The notes: generated by a model from the sequence alone, not told the origin. A stretch of 64,000 nt of DNA from Verrucomicrobiota bacterium (GCA_009885995.1 VFJQ01000001.1:1-64000); one strand, 5' to 3'. Shown: positions 25,515 through 36,607, numbered from the stretch's first letter. A program made the numbers and translations.

Positions 25515-26048
25515 TCAATCGCGGCAGAGTTCCACTTGCAACGGTCGAATTCTCCGTCTCTTGCAAAGGATGGCTAGCAACAGTGCGCCCGAAAAGAGGA
25601 CGCTCGCCAAATAGCAGGTGACTTGGATCGTTTGCGTTATCACGAGAGATTTCGTGACCTCCGGGAAGAGGAAATCGGGATAGAAAGATCGGCCCGTTTG
25701 ATAGACCCATAGGCCGCTCAGCAGAGACGATAGCTCAGCACAGGCAATCACCACGATCACGCCATTCATAACGTAGCGATCCGAGATCCGTGGACGCGAA
25801 CCCATCCACCCCACCAGAACGCAGGCGATGCCCAGCAGAAACCCAGGTCCGATCGAAGCCAGGAACGCATGCACCGCCGCCAGAAGGCTCGGTGATTCGA
25901 TTCCTAAAAATGGCTTGTGGTATTCCGTGAAGTGCCGTGGCTCGATCCGAGCGATATATTGATCGTGGCCCACCGCATAGACCGCCACCCGCCCCCAAAC
26001 ACGGCTGGCGAAGGAGTAAATAACCGATCTCTTGTCAGCGAGCAGCAC
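25515..26048 (-). CDS. Putative integral membrane protein, unknown function
   Basis: This reading frame of 177 residues from a GTG start has three or four hydrophobic segments (about 62-82, 95-118 and 138-165) and a basic tail (CKRRRIRP). No family is recognised. Local base composition is clearly less GC-rich than the neighbours, with codons such as ATT, GTT and TCG used more freely, which may mean recent acquisition. The start is uncertain. Confidence 0.55.
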   Translation of the reverse strand: MLLADKRSVIYSFASRVWGRVAVYAVGHDQYIARIEPRHFTEYHKPFLGIESPSLLAAVHAFLASIGPGFLLGIACVLVGWMGSRPRISDRYVMNGVIVVIACAELSSLLSGLWVYQTGRSFYPDFLFPEVTKSLVITQTIQVTCYLASVLFSGALLLAILCKRRRIRPLQVELCRD

Positions 26049-26090
26049 GGTTTGAGCCTTTGGTCGCCTTCAAGCGCCGGGAGAGATCGA

Positions 26091-26178
26091 TCAACTCTGC
26101 CACGCGCCGGAGTTTTCGGCGTAGGGGAGGCGGGCGAGGGTCTTGCGCATTTCGGCGGTCATGATTTGCGGACGGCTC
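26091..26178 (-). pseudogene. Possible 3' remnant of a displaced gene
   Basis: Downstream of the RelE-like toxin, a frame different from the toxin reads DESRPQIMTAEMRKTLARLP and continues to a TGA at 26091, with ordinary charged-helix composition like the C-terminus of a cytoplasmic protein. It has no start of its own and merges into the toxin gene. It may be the tail of a gene interrupted by the toxin-antitoxin pair, or chance. Confidence 0.25.
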
Positions 26179-26433
26179 TCATCGGTAAACGTCGCGACGG
26201 TGCCGCACGCGATTGATGCGCACAATGCGGATCTCATCGGCGATCTCATAAACGATCCGGTAATCACCGACACGGATGCGCCAGTCGTTTTCGGTTCCGG
26301 CGAGCTTTCGGCTACCGGCGGGACGCGGATTTTTGGCGAGAGCCACAATGGCGGTGGCGGCGCGTGCGCGAACTTCCGAGGAAAGCCGTTTCAAGTCCTT
26401 CTCCGCCGCGCGCTCAACGACAACCTGATACAT
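26179..26433 (-). CDS. RelE/ParE-family toxin
   Basis: This 84-residue basic protein follows the family pattern: YQVVVERAAEKDLKRL at the N-terminus, ALAKNPRPAGSRKLAG, WRIRVGDYRIVYEI and a closing IVRINRVRHRRDVYR. RelE members cleave mRNA in the ribosomal A site and ParE members poison gyrase. The Arg-rich end and tail Tyr favour the RelE side. It lies three bases downstream of an antitoxin gene on the same strand. Confidence 0.92.
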   Translation of the reverse strand: MYQVVVERAAEKDLKRLSSEVRARAATAIVALAKNPRPAGSRKLAGTENDWRIRVGDYRIVYEIADEIRIVRINRVRHRRDVYR

Positions 26434-26436
26434 TCC

Positions 26437-26634
26437 CTACTTTTTTGCGAGATCAGCGAGAACGTCTTCCAACGGGCGGTAGTGCAGCGGCTTGCGACGG
26501 GCCTTTTTCAGATACGCGACGTCTTCGACATCTTCGAGCCTTTCCATGATCTCCCGGTAGTCCTTGATCGGGAGGATGACCGAAACCGGCTTGCCGTTCC
26601 TGGTTACGATTTCGGGTTCTGCGAAGGCTTTCAT
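26437..26634 (-). CDS. Phd/YefM-type antitoxin
   Basis: The protein has 65 residues. The core EIVTRNGKPVSVILPIKDYREIMERLEDVEDVAYL is the classic Phd/YefM strand-helix pattern (seen in segments), followed by a short toxin-binding tail. It would bind the adjacent RelE-like toxin and repress its own promoter. The usual first 15-20 residues are shorter than in most family members, so translation may begin at an upstream non-ATG codon. It directly precedes the toxin gene. Confidence 0.88.
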   Translation of the reverse strand: MKAFAEPEIVTRNGKPVSVILPIKDYREIMERLEDVEDVAYLKKARRKPLHYRPLEDVLADLAKK

Positions 26635-26762
26635 GTGCGGAGGATACTCAAATTAAGCCTTCGCGTAAACACCCGCGCCCTTTTCCGCGAATCGATTCCG
26701 ATGCGGCGATTGCTCCCCGTTGCACTACGCCGCGATGCGCGTAGCCTCGGCGCCCTTTTTCG

Positions 26763-29489
26763 ATGTCGAACATTTTGCCAAAACCAGGTCAGCGTTGGGT
26801 CAGTGATTCCGAGCCGGAACTCGGGTTGGGGATCGTCATGCGGGCGGAGTTTGGGCGCGTGGAGTTGCACTTCCCGGCGGCGAATGAGCAGCGGATGTTT
26901 GCCCTCAAGACGGCGCCGCTCCGGCGCGTGCAATTTAAGGAAGGCGACAAGATCAAGCTCCACTCCGGCGAGCACCGCACCGCGGATCGAGTCGAGGAGC
27001 GCGCCGGGCTGCTCATCTACCACTGCGGTGAACGCGAGGTCACGGAGGCGGAGTTGTCGGACACGATCAGCTTCTCCACGCCGGATGCCCGGCTGCTCGC
27101 GGGGCAGATCGATGAACTCACCACCTTCGACCTGCGCGTCGAAGCGCTGCGGCGGCGGAGCGCGATCCGGCAATCGCCCGTGCGCGGCTACGTCGGCGGG
27201 CGCGTGGATTTGCTGGCGCACCAGATGTTCATCGCGGGGGAAGTGGCCGCGCGGCTCGTGCCGCGCGTGCTGCTGGCGGATGAAGTCGGGCTCGGCAAGA
27301 CGATCGAGGCGGGGCTGATCCTGCATCGGCTGCATCTCACCGGACGCGCGGGGCGCGTGCTCATCCTCGTGCCGGAGCCACTGATTCATCAGTGGTTCAT
27401 CGAGCTGCTGAGGCGGTTCAATCTGCTCTTTTCCATCTTCGACGAGGAACGCTGCGACGCGATCGCGCAGGGCGATGCCGAAGTGAACCCCTTCCTCGAT
27501 AGCCAGCTCGTGCTCTGCAGCGTGGCGCTGCTCGCCGACGATCCGGACCGCGCGCGGCAGGCGCTCGCGGCAGGGTGGGATCTGCTCGTCGTGGATGAGG
27601 CGCATCACCTCGCGTGGACGCCGCAGCACGCGAGCCCGCAGTATCTGCTCGTCGAGGCGCTCGCACGGAAGACGCCCGGTCTTCTCCTGCTCACGGCCAC
27701 GCCGCAGCAACTCGGCCCCGAGGGACATTTCGCGCGGCTGCGGCTGCTCGATCCCGATCGCTATGCGGAACTCGACGCCTTCCTCGCCGAGGCCGGGCAC
27801 TACGAGGAGGTAGCGCGCGCCATCGACCGCGTGATCGACGGCAAGCCGCTGAGCAAGGCGGACCGCGAGCTCTTCGGGCAAAAATCGGCGCGCATCCGCC
27901 AGCGCTGCGACGAGCTCGCGGGCGGCGACGAAGCGGCTCGCGCCCGGCTTGTGTCCGAGCTGCTCGATGAATTCGGCACCGGGCGCGTGATGTTTCGCAA
28001 CACGCGCGCGGCGCTCTCCGGCTTCCCGAAACGCAAGGCCTTGCTCGTCCCGCTCGATGGCGATCCGATCGCCGCGAAGGTGAAATGGCTCGCCGGTCTG
28101 CTGCGCGAACTTCGCGACGCGAAGGTGCTGCTCATCTGCCGCACGAAGCAGCTCGTGCTCGACCTCGCCGAGCGGCTCCAGCGCGAGATCGCGGTGAACG
28201 CCGGCCTCTTCCACGAAGACCTCACGCTGCTCCAGCGCGACCGGAATGCGGCCTACTTCGCCGAGGAAGACGGCGCGCGCATCCTCATCTGCTCGGAGAT
28301 CGGCAGCGAAGGACGCAACTTCCAGTTCGCGCATCACCTCGTGCTTTTCGATCTGCCGGACGATCCCGAACTGCTCGAGCAGCGCATCGGCCGGCTCGAT
28401 CGCATCGGCCAGACCGCGACCATCCGCATCCACGTGCCGTTCATCGCGGGCACGGAGCAGGAAGTCCTCGCGCGCTGGTATGACGAGGGACTGAACGCCT
28501 TCGAGAAAAACCTGCACGGTGCGACCGAGATCGCGCGGACGCTCGCCGACGATCTCGCGGCGCTGCGGGAGAAATTCAGCGAGAAGGCGCTCGCGGCGTT
28601 CATCAATGAATCGAAAGCGCTGCATGCGCGCGTGGCAAAGAAGCTCGAACGCGGGCACGACCGCTTGCTCGAACTCAACTCGTGCAAGCCCGAGCAAGCC
28701 GCGCAGATCACCGACCAGATCCGCGCCGTGGATGAGGACCGCACGTTCGAGTTGTTCTTCGTGCGGCTGTGCGACCAGTTCGGCGTCGCCGTGGAGGACA
28801 TGGCCGCGCGCAGCTACATCCTGCGGCCGGGGCAATTGCTCAGCGAGGCCTTCACCGTGCCGGACGAAGGCCAGTCGGTCACCTTCGACCGCACACGCGC
28901 GCTGAGCCGCGACGATCTCGGCTTCATGAGCTGGGATCACCCGATGGTGCGCAGTGCGCTCGATCTGCTGCTCGGCGGCGAGATGGGGAATAGCGCGTTC
29001 GGCGTGTGGAAGGCTGGCGGGAGCGAAGCGATCTTCATGGAAGTCCACTGCGTCGCCGAGTGCGTAGCGCCGTCTGCGCTGCACGCCGATCGTTTTCTCC
29101 CCGCGACGCCCATCCGCATCGTCGTCGATCACGCGCTCGCCGATTTCACCGACGACGCCGCGCTCGCCGGGGCGCCGCTGGAGAAGGGCGACATCTTCCG
29201 CCTACTCGACCGCGGCGTGGTGCGAAAGAAACTCATCCCCGCGATGCTCGCGAAGGCGCAGGAGATGGCCGGCGAGAAGATGACCACGCTCGCCGCCGAC
29301 GCTATCGCCGCGATGAATGCCACGCTCGGCCAGGAGATCGAGCGGCTCGAGACACTGCGCGAGATCAACGACCACGTGAGCCCCGCCGAGATCGCCGCCG
29401 CTCGCGCGCAACAGGCCGCGCTGGCGGAAGCGCTCGCATCCACGCACGTGCGCATGGACGCATTGCGGCTGATCTTCCGCGTGCCGTAG
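26763..29489 (+). CDS. rapA: RapA-like SWI2/SNF2 ATPase (RNA polymerase recycling)
   Basis: This 908-residue protein is slightly shorter than E. coli RapA. N-terminal Tudor-like beta domains occupy about residues 1-110. The helicase core has Walker A DEVGLGKT at 173-180, VVDEAHHLAW near 280, LLTATPQQL, and the second lobe with SEIGSEGRNFQFAHHLV and EQRIGRLDRIGQ. RapA binds RNA polymerase and helps release it from stalled or post-termination complexes. The C-terminal RapA-specific domain follows. It is monocistronic. Confidence 0.95.
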   Translation: MSNILPKPGQRWVSDSEPELGLGIVMRAEFGRVELHFPAANEQRMFALKTAPLRRVQFKEGDKIKLHSGEHRTADRVEERAGLLIYHCGEREVTEAELSDTISFSTPDARLLAGQIDELTTFDLRVEALRRRSAIRQSPVRGYVGGRVDLLAHQMFIAGEVAARLVPRVLLADEVGLGKTIEAGLILHRLHLTGRAGRVLILVPEPLIHQWFIELLRRFNLLFSIFDEERCDAIAQGDAEVNPFLDSQLVLCSVALLADDPDRARQALAAGWDLLVVDEAHHLAWTPQHASPQYLLVEALARKTPGLLLLTATPQQLGPEGHFARLRLLDPDRYAELDAFLAEAGHYEEVARAIDRVIDGKPLSKADRELFGQKSARIRQRCDELAGGDEAARARLVSELLDEFGTGRVMFRNTRAALSGFPKRKALLVPLDGDPIAAKVKWLAGLLRELRDAKVLLICRTKQLVLDLAERLQREIAVNAGLFHEDLTLLQRDRNAAYFAEEDGARILICSEIGSEGRNFQFAHHLVLFDLPDDPELLEQRIGRLDRIGQTATIRIHVPFIAGTEQEVLARWYDEGLNAFEKNLHGATEIARTLADDLAALREKFSEKALAAFINESKALHARVAKKLERGHDRLLELNSCKPEQAAQITDQIRAVDEDRTFELFFVRLCDQFGVAVEDMAARSYILRPGQLLSEAFTVPDEGQSVTFDRTRALSRDDLGFMSWDHPMVRSALDLLLGGEMGNSAFGVWKAGGSEAIFMEVHCVAECVAPSALHADRFLPATPIRIVVDHALADFTDDAALAGAPLEKGDIFRLLDRGVVRKKLIPAMLAKAQEMAGEKMTTLAADAIAAMNATLGQEIERLETLREINDHVSPAEIAAARAQQAALAEALASTHVRMDALRLIFRVP

Positions 29490-29540
29490 CACGATGCGCC
29501 TTGCGGCAGTGCGGTCGTCTCTGTTTTGGTGCGCGGCCCT

Positions 29541-30431
29541 ATGAACTGCCGCCCGCATCTCATCGCCCTGCTGCTCCTCGGTCTCCTGCCCGTCCGTGCG
29601 GAGAACCCGGCCCAGACTTTCACCCGCACCGAGGATGTCGTGTATGGGCGGAAGTTCGGCGTGGCGCTCACGCTTGATGTCATCCAGCCCGTGAAGCCGA
29701 ACGGCTACGGCATCGTCTTCATGGTCAGCGGCGGCTGGGTGTCAAACCACGGGGCGATCAACCCGCGCGGCTATGCGCCGTATCTCGATCGCGGCTACAC
29801 CGTCTTCGCCGTGTGCCACGGGTGTCAGCCGAAGTTCATCATCCCCGAGCTCACGCAGGACATCCATCGCGCGGTCCGTTTCATCCGGCACAACGCGGCG
29901 AAGTGGAGCGTGAACCCGGACAAACTCGGCATCACCGGCGGCAGCGCAGGCGGGCATCTTTCGCTCACGATGGGCACGCAGGGCGGGCCAGGGCAGGCGG
30001 ATGCGAAGGATCCGATCGATCGCGAGAGCAGCGCGGTGCAAGCGGTCGCGTGTTTTTATCCGCCGACCGATTTCCTCAACTACGGCCAACCCGGCGAAGA
30101 CGCCGTCGGCGTCGGCACGCTCGTGAATTACGTCGGTGCCTTCGGCCCGCAATCGGTCACGGCAGAGAGCCGGCAGGTGCTCGGAAAGGCGATCTCGCCG
30201 ATCTATTACATCACGCGGCAGCTTCCGCCCACGCTCATCGTCCACGGCGACGCAGACAAGCTCGTGCCGATGCAACAGGCCGAGACCTTCGTGCAGAAAG
30301 CGACCGCAGCCGGCGCGACGGCGAAACTCATCGTGAAGCCCGGCGCCGCGCACGGCTGGCCGGACTTGATCAAGGACATGGAACTGCTGGCCGATTGGTT
30401 CGACGAGCACCTGCGCAGAGTGAAGAAATAG
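29541..30431 (+). CDS. Secreted alpha/beta hydrolase (esterase/peptidase-like)
   Basis: The protein has 296 residues with a signal peptide of about 1-19 (ending PVRA). The alpha/beta-hydrolase fold shows an oxyanion region VSGGW, the nucleophile elbow GITGGSAGGH (Ser), the acid in IVHGDADKLVP and the His in PGAAHGWP. It resembles the BD-FAE/acetyl-esterase group, enzymes that often strip acyl groups from plant polysaccharides. The GTG at 29526 is an alternative start, but the ATG at 29541 gives the better signal peptide. It is a single gene, 51 bp after rapA. Confidence 0.9.
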   Translation: MNCRPHLIALLLLGLLPVRAENPAQTFTRTEDVVYGRKFGVALTLDVIQPVKPNGYGIVFMVSGGWVSNHGAINPRGYAPYLDRGYTVFAVCHGCQPKFIIPELTQDIHRAVRFIRHNAAKWSVNPDKLGITGGSAGGHLSLTMGTQGGPGQADAKDPIDRESSAVQAVACFYPPTDFLNYGQPGEDAVGVGTLVNYVGAFGPQSVTAESRQVLGKAISPIYYITRQLPPTLIVHGDADKLVPMQQAETFVQKATAAGATAKLIVKPGAAHGWPDLIKDMELLADWFDEHLRRVKK

Positions 30432-30507
30432 GACACGCCGCGCGCGAAGCATCACTGGCGCGAAGGTCGGTTCGCGGCTAAAGGGCACGCCCTTTTTCCG
30501 ACCTGCC

Positions 30508-32120
<1,613 letters not shown>

Positions 32121-32124
<4 letters not shown>

Positions 32125-32954
32125 CGCCCGAGCCAGCCGCCGAGGATGCACCACATTTTCTCCCACCGCGTGAGCCGGTAGCGGTGAGTGAGGGTGTGGA
32201 ATCCGCCGCGCTGCATCTTGCGCAGCAGGCGGCGATAGACGCGGCGCATGATCTCCGCGGCCCGGAGCGCCTTGCGATCGCTCGCCGGGAGTGCAGCACG
32301 CGCGCGCTCGTAGCACTCGAAGGCGCGCGCGGCTTCGAACTGCATGAGCCCGCGATACGATGCGTCTTCGCGATGGAGCGCGAGGCCGCCGACATCGTAG
32401 CTGAACTGATCCATGTCCGCGCGCGGCACGTAGATCCGGCCATCGAGCGCATAGTCCTGGCCGACATCGCGGATGATGTTCGTGAGCTGCAACGCGAGGC
32501 CGAGTTCGACGGCGTAGGTCTTCGCCTGCGGATCTTTCGCGCCGAAAATCTCGATGCTCACCAGGCCCACGACGCTGGCCACGCGGTAGCAATAGACCCG
32601 CAGGTCGTCCCACGTCTCATACTCGGTCCCGCGCACATCCATCTCGCAGCCATGGATGATCTCGACGAAGTGCTCGATCGAAAGCCCGCGGCGCTCGATG
32701 AGCTCGCGCACCGGCGCTGCGAGCGCGGGCTCGGAGGGCTGCGGAGCAGCGATGCAGTCTTTCCACTGAGCGAGCGCGGCGAGGCGCTGCTCGCACTCCA
32801 TGCCCGGCTCGTCCGCGAGATCATCGACGGTGCGGCAGAAGCTGTAGAAGACATTCATTTCCGCACGCACGCTGCGCGGCAGGACGATGAAGGCCATCGC
32901 GAGGTTCGACTTACTGGCTCGGGTGATCGCCGCTGGATCGGCCGCCGCGCTCAT
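32121..32954 (-). CDS. Squalene/phytoene synthase family protein (HpnD-like)
   Basis: This 277-residue trans-isoprenyl diphosphate synthase carries the first Asp-rich motif in FYSFCRTVDDLADE, the second in LQLTNIIRDVGQD, and the family segment GRIYVPRADM. It condenses two farnesyl (or geranylgeranyl) diphosphates, most like the HpnD step towards squalene and hopanoids. Its ATG overlaps the stop of a degenerate ABC ATPase gene, so synthesis is coupled to a membrane-protein unit. No squalene-hopene cyclase lies in the window. A second family member is at 53201. Confidence 0.9.
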
Positions 32955-33631
32955 TGCCCGACTGAGGCGTGAGGGTCGGACGCCGCACCCGCTTCCACCA
33001 CCACGACGCGATGCGCGGTGTATTGGATTCCCACGCAAGAGGGCGTCGCGATCGCGATCACGCCCAACTCCGCGCAGGCGCGCTGGATTGTGTCGCGGAA
33101 GTTGCTCGCGTCTTCCGGGCCGAGGGCGTCTTCGGCGCGGTGCAGCGCGAGGATGGACGGGCGATGCACCAGCGCGCGGGCGAGCGCGACGCGCTGCTGA
33201 TCGGCGCGGGAGAGCGTAAGCACGTCCACATCCGAGTCGCCCTGGAGGCCGACGAAATCGAGCATCGCATGCGTGCGCTCGGCGGCTTCGGCGGTCTCGA
33301 CCGAGAGCAGTTTGAAAAGCGGGACCGCGACATTTTCCACCGCGGTGAGACCGGGAAGGAGATGAGATGCGGAGAAGACCAGGCCGACGGCGCGACTCCG
33401 CAGGGAGGCGAAAGCGGCCTCGTCGAGCGCGTGCGTGGCGCAGGCTTCAAGCAGGACTTCGCCTGCATCCGGGCGTTCCTGGAGGCTCGCGATCCGGTGC
33501 AGCAGCTCCGCGCCGCGATCGCCGATCACGAGGGTCGAACTGCCGGCGGAAAAGCAGAGCGACACATCGCGCACTTCCACGCCGTCGCGGGTGCAGCAGA
33601 CATTCCGGAGTTCGAGGATCGGGGTGCTCAT
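32951..33631 (-). CDS. Degenerate ABC ATPase-like protein (pseudo-ATPase)
   Basis: The 226-residue chain aligns along its length with LolD-type ABC ATPases (for example AVGLVFSASHLLPGLTAVEN), yet all catalytic motifs are altered. Walker A is GDRGAELL at 38-45 with no Lys. The Q-loop Gln is replaced by Ser, the signature reads LSRADQQRVALARAL, the Walker B/D-loop region is LALHRAEDALG, and the switch His is lost (IATPS). The reading frame is intact and overlaps both neighbours by ATGA, so it is translated and kept. It probably cannot hydrolyse ATP and may be a regulatory or structural subunit of the membrane protein encoded upstream. Confidence 0.82.
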   Translation of the reverse strand: MSTPILELRNVCCTRDGVEVRDVSLCFSAGSSTLVIGDRGAELLHRIASLQERPDAGEVLLEACATHALDEAAFASLRSRAVGLVFSASHLLPGLTAVENVAVPLFKLLSVETAEAAERTHAMLDFVGLQGDSDVDVLTLSRADQQRVALARALVHRPSILALHRAEDALGPEDASNFRDTIQRACAELGVIAIATPSCVGIQYTAHRVVVVEAGAASDPHASVGQ

Positions 33632-34863
33632 GCCAGCTCGGAAGTTTCGCCGCCGCGGCCGTAGCGCCGGATCACGCAGACCCAGCTCGCGAGCAGCCAT
33701 CCGCCCACGACGGCGAGCAGCCACGGCGAGAGGATCTGCCACGCGATCCACAGCGCCGTGCCTTCGCCGACGCCGCGCGAGACGTTCGCCTGCACGGCGC
33801 GGACGGCGAAGAAGTGGACCAGCGCGATGATAAGAAACCAGCTCAGCGGCCACCACGCGCGGGCGGCCATGTCGAAGTGCTCCGCCCACGCGCGGCACCA
33901 CGACTTCGCGTGCAGCGCGAGCGCCACCTGCGCACCGGCGCCGATGAGGACGACGACGGCGAGGGCCGTGCGCGCGAGCACGAGCCGTTGCGCGAAGAGT
34001 TCGCGCTCGGGAAACCAGGCGGCAAAGGTGGAGAAGTTTTTGAGGATCAAGGGGAGTTCGATCAACAGCACCCCGAGTAGCAGGACAAGCGCGGACCATT
34101 GCAAGACACACGTGAAGCGCCGGATCGCGACATCGACGAGATCCGACGTGGCGAAGCTGAGTCCGCGCACCCACGCGTAGGCGAGCAGCAGCAGGAAAAC
34201 CTGCACGCCCACGCCCAGCAAATACTCGAAGCCGAACGCCGCCGCCGCGATCACCTGCCCCCAGCGCAGCCACAGCTCGGGCGGCATAAGTTGTGGCGCG
34301 GCATACATGATCGGCTTGGCGAGCGCGGCGAGCGCGGAAAGTGCGAGCGCGCTGTAGATCGCAATGCCCCATTTGCCGAAGCGCCGGCGCAACGCGTGGA
34401 GCAGCACCTTGGCGCGGCCGCGCCATGCGAGGAGCATCAGCGGCGCGACGAAAGCGGAGAGCGGGAAGGCGCTGACGAGATTGTCGAAGAGACCGGCGAG
34501 CGACTCGACGGCGGGCAGCGCGCTGTCGCGCACGGCGCGCGCGAATTCATGGCGCGGCAGCCACCAGAGCGATTCGGGCGAGCCGGTGAGCCAGAGCTGC
34601 GGGTCGCGCCACGCTGCGCGCATCCAGATGAAGACGGGTCGTTCTTCCGCAGGCAGCACGGACGCGAGGTAGGCGCGCGTGCCAAGGGCGAAGAGTGCAT
34701 TGGCGCAGCCGAGCACTCCGAACACGACCCAGAGCGCGGGATACCGCCGCATCGCGCGCCAGCCGTCGCGCAGGCAGTCGCGCACGGGATTCGTCCCCAT
34801 CATCAGCGCGTAGCCGGCGATCGTGCCGAGCACGAGCCACGTGGTGTTTGAAACGGACGACAT
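33628..34863 (-). CDS. Polytopic membrane protein of unknown function
   Basis: This 411-residue protein has about seven hydrophobic segments and no recognised domain. The first segment (TTWLVLGTIAGYALMMG) looks like a signal anchor. The ATG at 34863 was preferred to an upstream GTG. Its stop overlaps the start of the degenerate ABC ATPase gene, and an ABCG-type transporter lies 49 bp upstream on the same strand. It may form a membrane complex with the pseudo-ATPase, by context only. Confidence 0.75.
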   Translation of the reverse strand: MSSVSNTTWLVLGTIAGYALMMGTNPVRDCLRDGWRAMRRYPALWVVFGVLGCANALFALGTRAYLASVLPAEERPVFIWMRAAWRDPQLWLTGSPESLWWLPRHEFARAVRDSALPAVESLAGLFDNLVSAFPLSAFVAPLMLLAWRGRAKVLLHALRRRFGKWGIAIYSALALSALAALAKPIMYAAPQLMPPELWLRWGQVIAAAAFGFEYLLGVGVQVFLLLLAYAWVRGLSFATSDLVDVAIRRFTCVLQWSALVLLLGVLLIELPLILKNFSTFAAWFPERELFAQRLVLARTALAVVVLIGAGAQVALALHAKSWCRAWAEHFDMAARAWWPLSWFLIIALVHFFAVRAVQANVSRGVGEGTALWIAWQILSPWLLAVVGGWLLASWVCVIRRYGRGGETSELA

Positions 34864-34912
34864 GCGCGCGTGAGTAACGCGCACCTCGCGGAGTGAGAAG
34901 CGGGAAGTCAGT

Positions 34913-36607
34913 TCACTCCCAACGGCTCGATTTGCTGCCGACGACGGCGAGCACGAGGCCGAGCGCGACGTGGCAGAGGAGGAACCACACGCACAGCTCG
35001 AATGACGCGAGCTTCGTCTCCGTGACGAGGCGGACGGCGTCGAAGTAACGCTCGGCGCGGAGCGTGTCGATGAAGCCGCTCCAGCTCCAATAGCTCGCGA
35101 TGAAAGGGCGCACGATCGGCGCGAGCCAGTCCGGCAGCGCGAGCACGGCGCCGCTGAGCGGGAGCTGGAAACCGACGAGGTAGATCGAGACGAGCGACGC
35201 CTGCTCGGGCGAGCGCAGCAGGCTGGAGAGGCCGAGACAGATCGACGTGATCGCGGCGTTGATGAGCACGAGCAGCGCGGCCTGCGCGGCGAAGGCGCCG
35301 GGGAACTGCACGAACCAACTCACGAACGCGGCCATCCATAACGACTGAACGAGCACGAGCACGCCGAGGAAGACGGCCTTGCTCCCGACGTAGGCGAGCG
35401 GGCGCAGGCCGGCGAATTTCTCCTTCTCGAAGATCGCGCGCTCGGCGGCGATTTCGCGCGCGCTGTTGTTCGAGCCCATGAGCGCGAGGAGCACGACTTG
35501 AAACATGACGAGGCCGGAGACGAGCGTGCCGGTGCGCACGAACTGCTCGCGCGTCTCCGCTGCGAGGAGGATCTGCTTGAGGAAACTCTCGCTGTCCGCG
35601 CCGCCAGGGCTGGGGAGCTGCGGCAGGCCATCCATCGCGAAGAGCACGACGAGCAGAGGGAAGCCGAAGAGCAGCGCGGCTTGCAGCGCGAGTTGGCCGC
35701 GGTCGCGGAAGAAGAGTTTCCACCGCCGCGCGAGCAGCACGGCGAACTGCGCGGCGAGCGACGGCATGGGCGCGAGCGGCGCTGCGATCACCGTGGGCGC
35801 GCTGTCGCTCGTGTCTCCGTCCAGCCCGCACTCGCCGTAGTAAGCAGTGCGATGTTTCTGCCACGAGGAGTGCCAATCCTCGGGACTGCGCGTGGCGAGG
35901 CGGGAGAAGAGGTATTCGTGACTCTCGACACCGAAGTAGTGGAAGAGCGTCTTCGGCGAGCCGTGATAGGCGACGCGGCCCTCGGCGAGGACGAGCACGC
36001 TGTCGTGTTGATCGAGGTGGCGAAGGCTGTGCGTCACGTTCACCACGAGTCGCTCGCTACGTCGCGAGAGGTTGCGGAGCAGCGCCACGATCTCGTCCTC
36101 CGACTTCGCATCGAGACCGCTCGTCACTTCATCCGCGAGGAGAAGATGGGGCGCGCTGACAAGCTCGAGCGCGAGCGCGAGGCGGCGACGCTGGCCGCCG
36201 GAGAGCAGGCGCACGGGGCGGTCGGTGATGTCATCGAGGCCGACGTCTTTGAGCACGCCTTCGATCACGGCGCGGCGCTCGTCGCTCGCGAGACCGCTGA
36301 CGCGCAGGCGCGAGGCGGCCTCGACGTTTTCCCACACGGTCAGTCGCTCGTAGGCGATTCCAAATTGCGGAACGTAGCCGATCTCGTGCGGGTCGAGATC
36401 GCCCTCGTGCGCGAGGTCGCGGCCCTCCCAGCGCACGTGCCCGGTCGAGTGCTCGCGCACGCCGGCGATGACTTTGAGCAGCGTGCTTTTCCCGCAGCCA
36501 GATGGGCCGAGCACGGCGACAAGATGCCGGCGCGGCAGACGCGCGGTGATTTCGGCGAGGAGCGTATGTTCATCGACCTGGAGGGAGAGGTCCTGGAGTT
36601 CGAGCAC
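34913..36607 (-). CDS. ABCG-type half-transporter (ATPase fused to permease)
   Basis: The protein has 564 residues. The N-terminal ATPase has GPSGCGKST, the signature LLSGGQRRRLALALEL, LLADEVTSGLD and the switch His in NVTHSLRH, all intact. A linker near 270-290 leads to an ABC2-type membrane domain with six helices (about 300-560) and the NNSAREIAAERAIFEKEK segment typical of ABCG proteins. It is likely an exporter of lipid or other hydrophobic substrates. The start is taken as the GTG at 36607, where homology begins. The frame stays open upstream, but through a repeat. It is the first gene of a four-gene minus-strand run ending in a squalene synthase. Confidence 0.9.
   Translation of the reverse strand: MLELQDLSLQVDEHTLLAEITARLPRRHLVAVLGPSGCGKSTLLKVIAGVREHSTGHVRWEGRDLAHEGDLDPHEIGYVPQFGIAYERLTVWENVEAASRLRVSGLASDERRAVIEGVLKDVGLDDITDRPVRLLSGGQRRRLALALELVSAPHLLLADEVTSGLDAKSEDEIVALLRNLSRRSERLVVNVTHSLRHLDQHDSVLVLAEGRVAYHGSPKTLFHYFGVESHEYLFSRLATRSPEDWHSSWQKHRTAYYGECGLDGDTSDSAPTVIAAPLAPMPSLAAQFAVLLARRWKLFFRDRGQLALQAALLFGFPLLVVLFAMDGLPQLPSPGGADSESFLKQILLAAETREQFVRTGTLVSGLVMFQVVLLALMGSNNSAREIAAERAIFEKEKFAGLRPLAYVGSKAVFLGVLVLVQSLWMAAFVSWFVQFPGAFAAQAALLVLINAAITSICLGLSSLLRSPEQASLVSIYLVGFQLPLSGAVLALPDWLAPIVRPFIASYWSWSGFIDTLRAERYFDAVRLVTETKLASFELCVWFLLCHVALGLVLAVVGSKSSRWE

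Noticed and set aside
26631..29132. Antisense 833-codon frame opposite rapA
   Set aside because: The opposite strand encodes a complete SWI2/SNF2 protein with all motifs. This frame is its shadow.
32951..33631. Pseudo-ATPase as a plain frameshifted pseudogene
   Set aside because: The frame is intact over its whole length and overlaps both neighbours precisely, which would be unlikely after random decay.
32951..34426. 491-codon version of the pseudo-ATPase gene
   Set aside because: The first 265 codons are an Arg/Ala-rich shadow of the membrane-protein gene. The ATG at 33631 overlaps that gene's stop.
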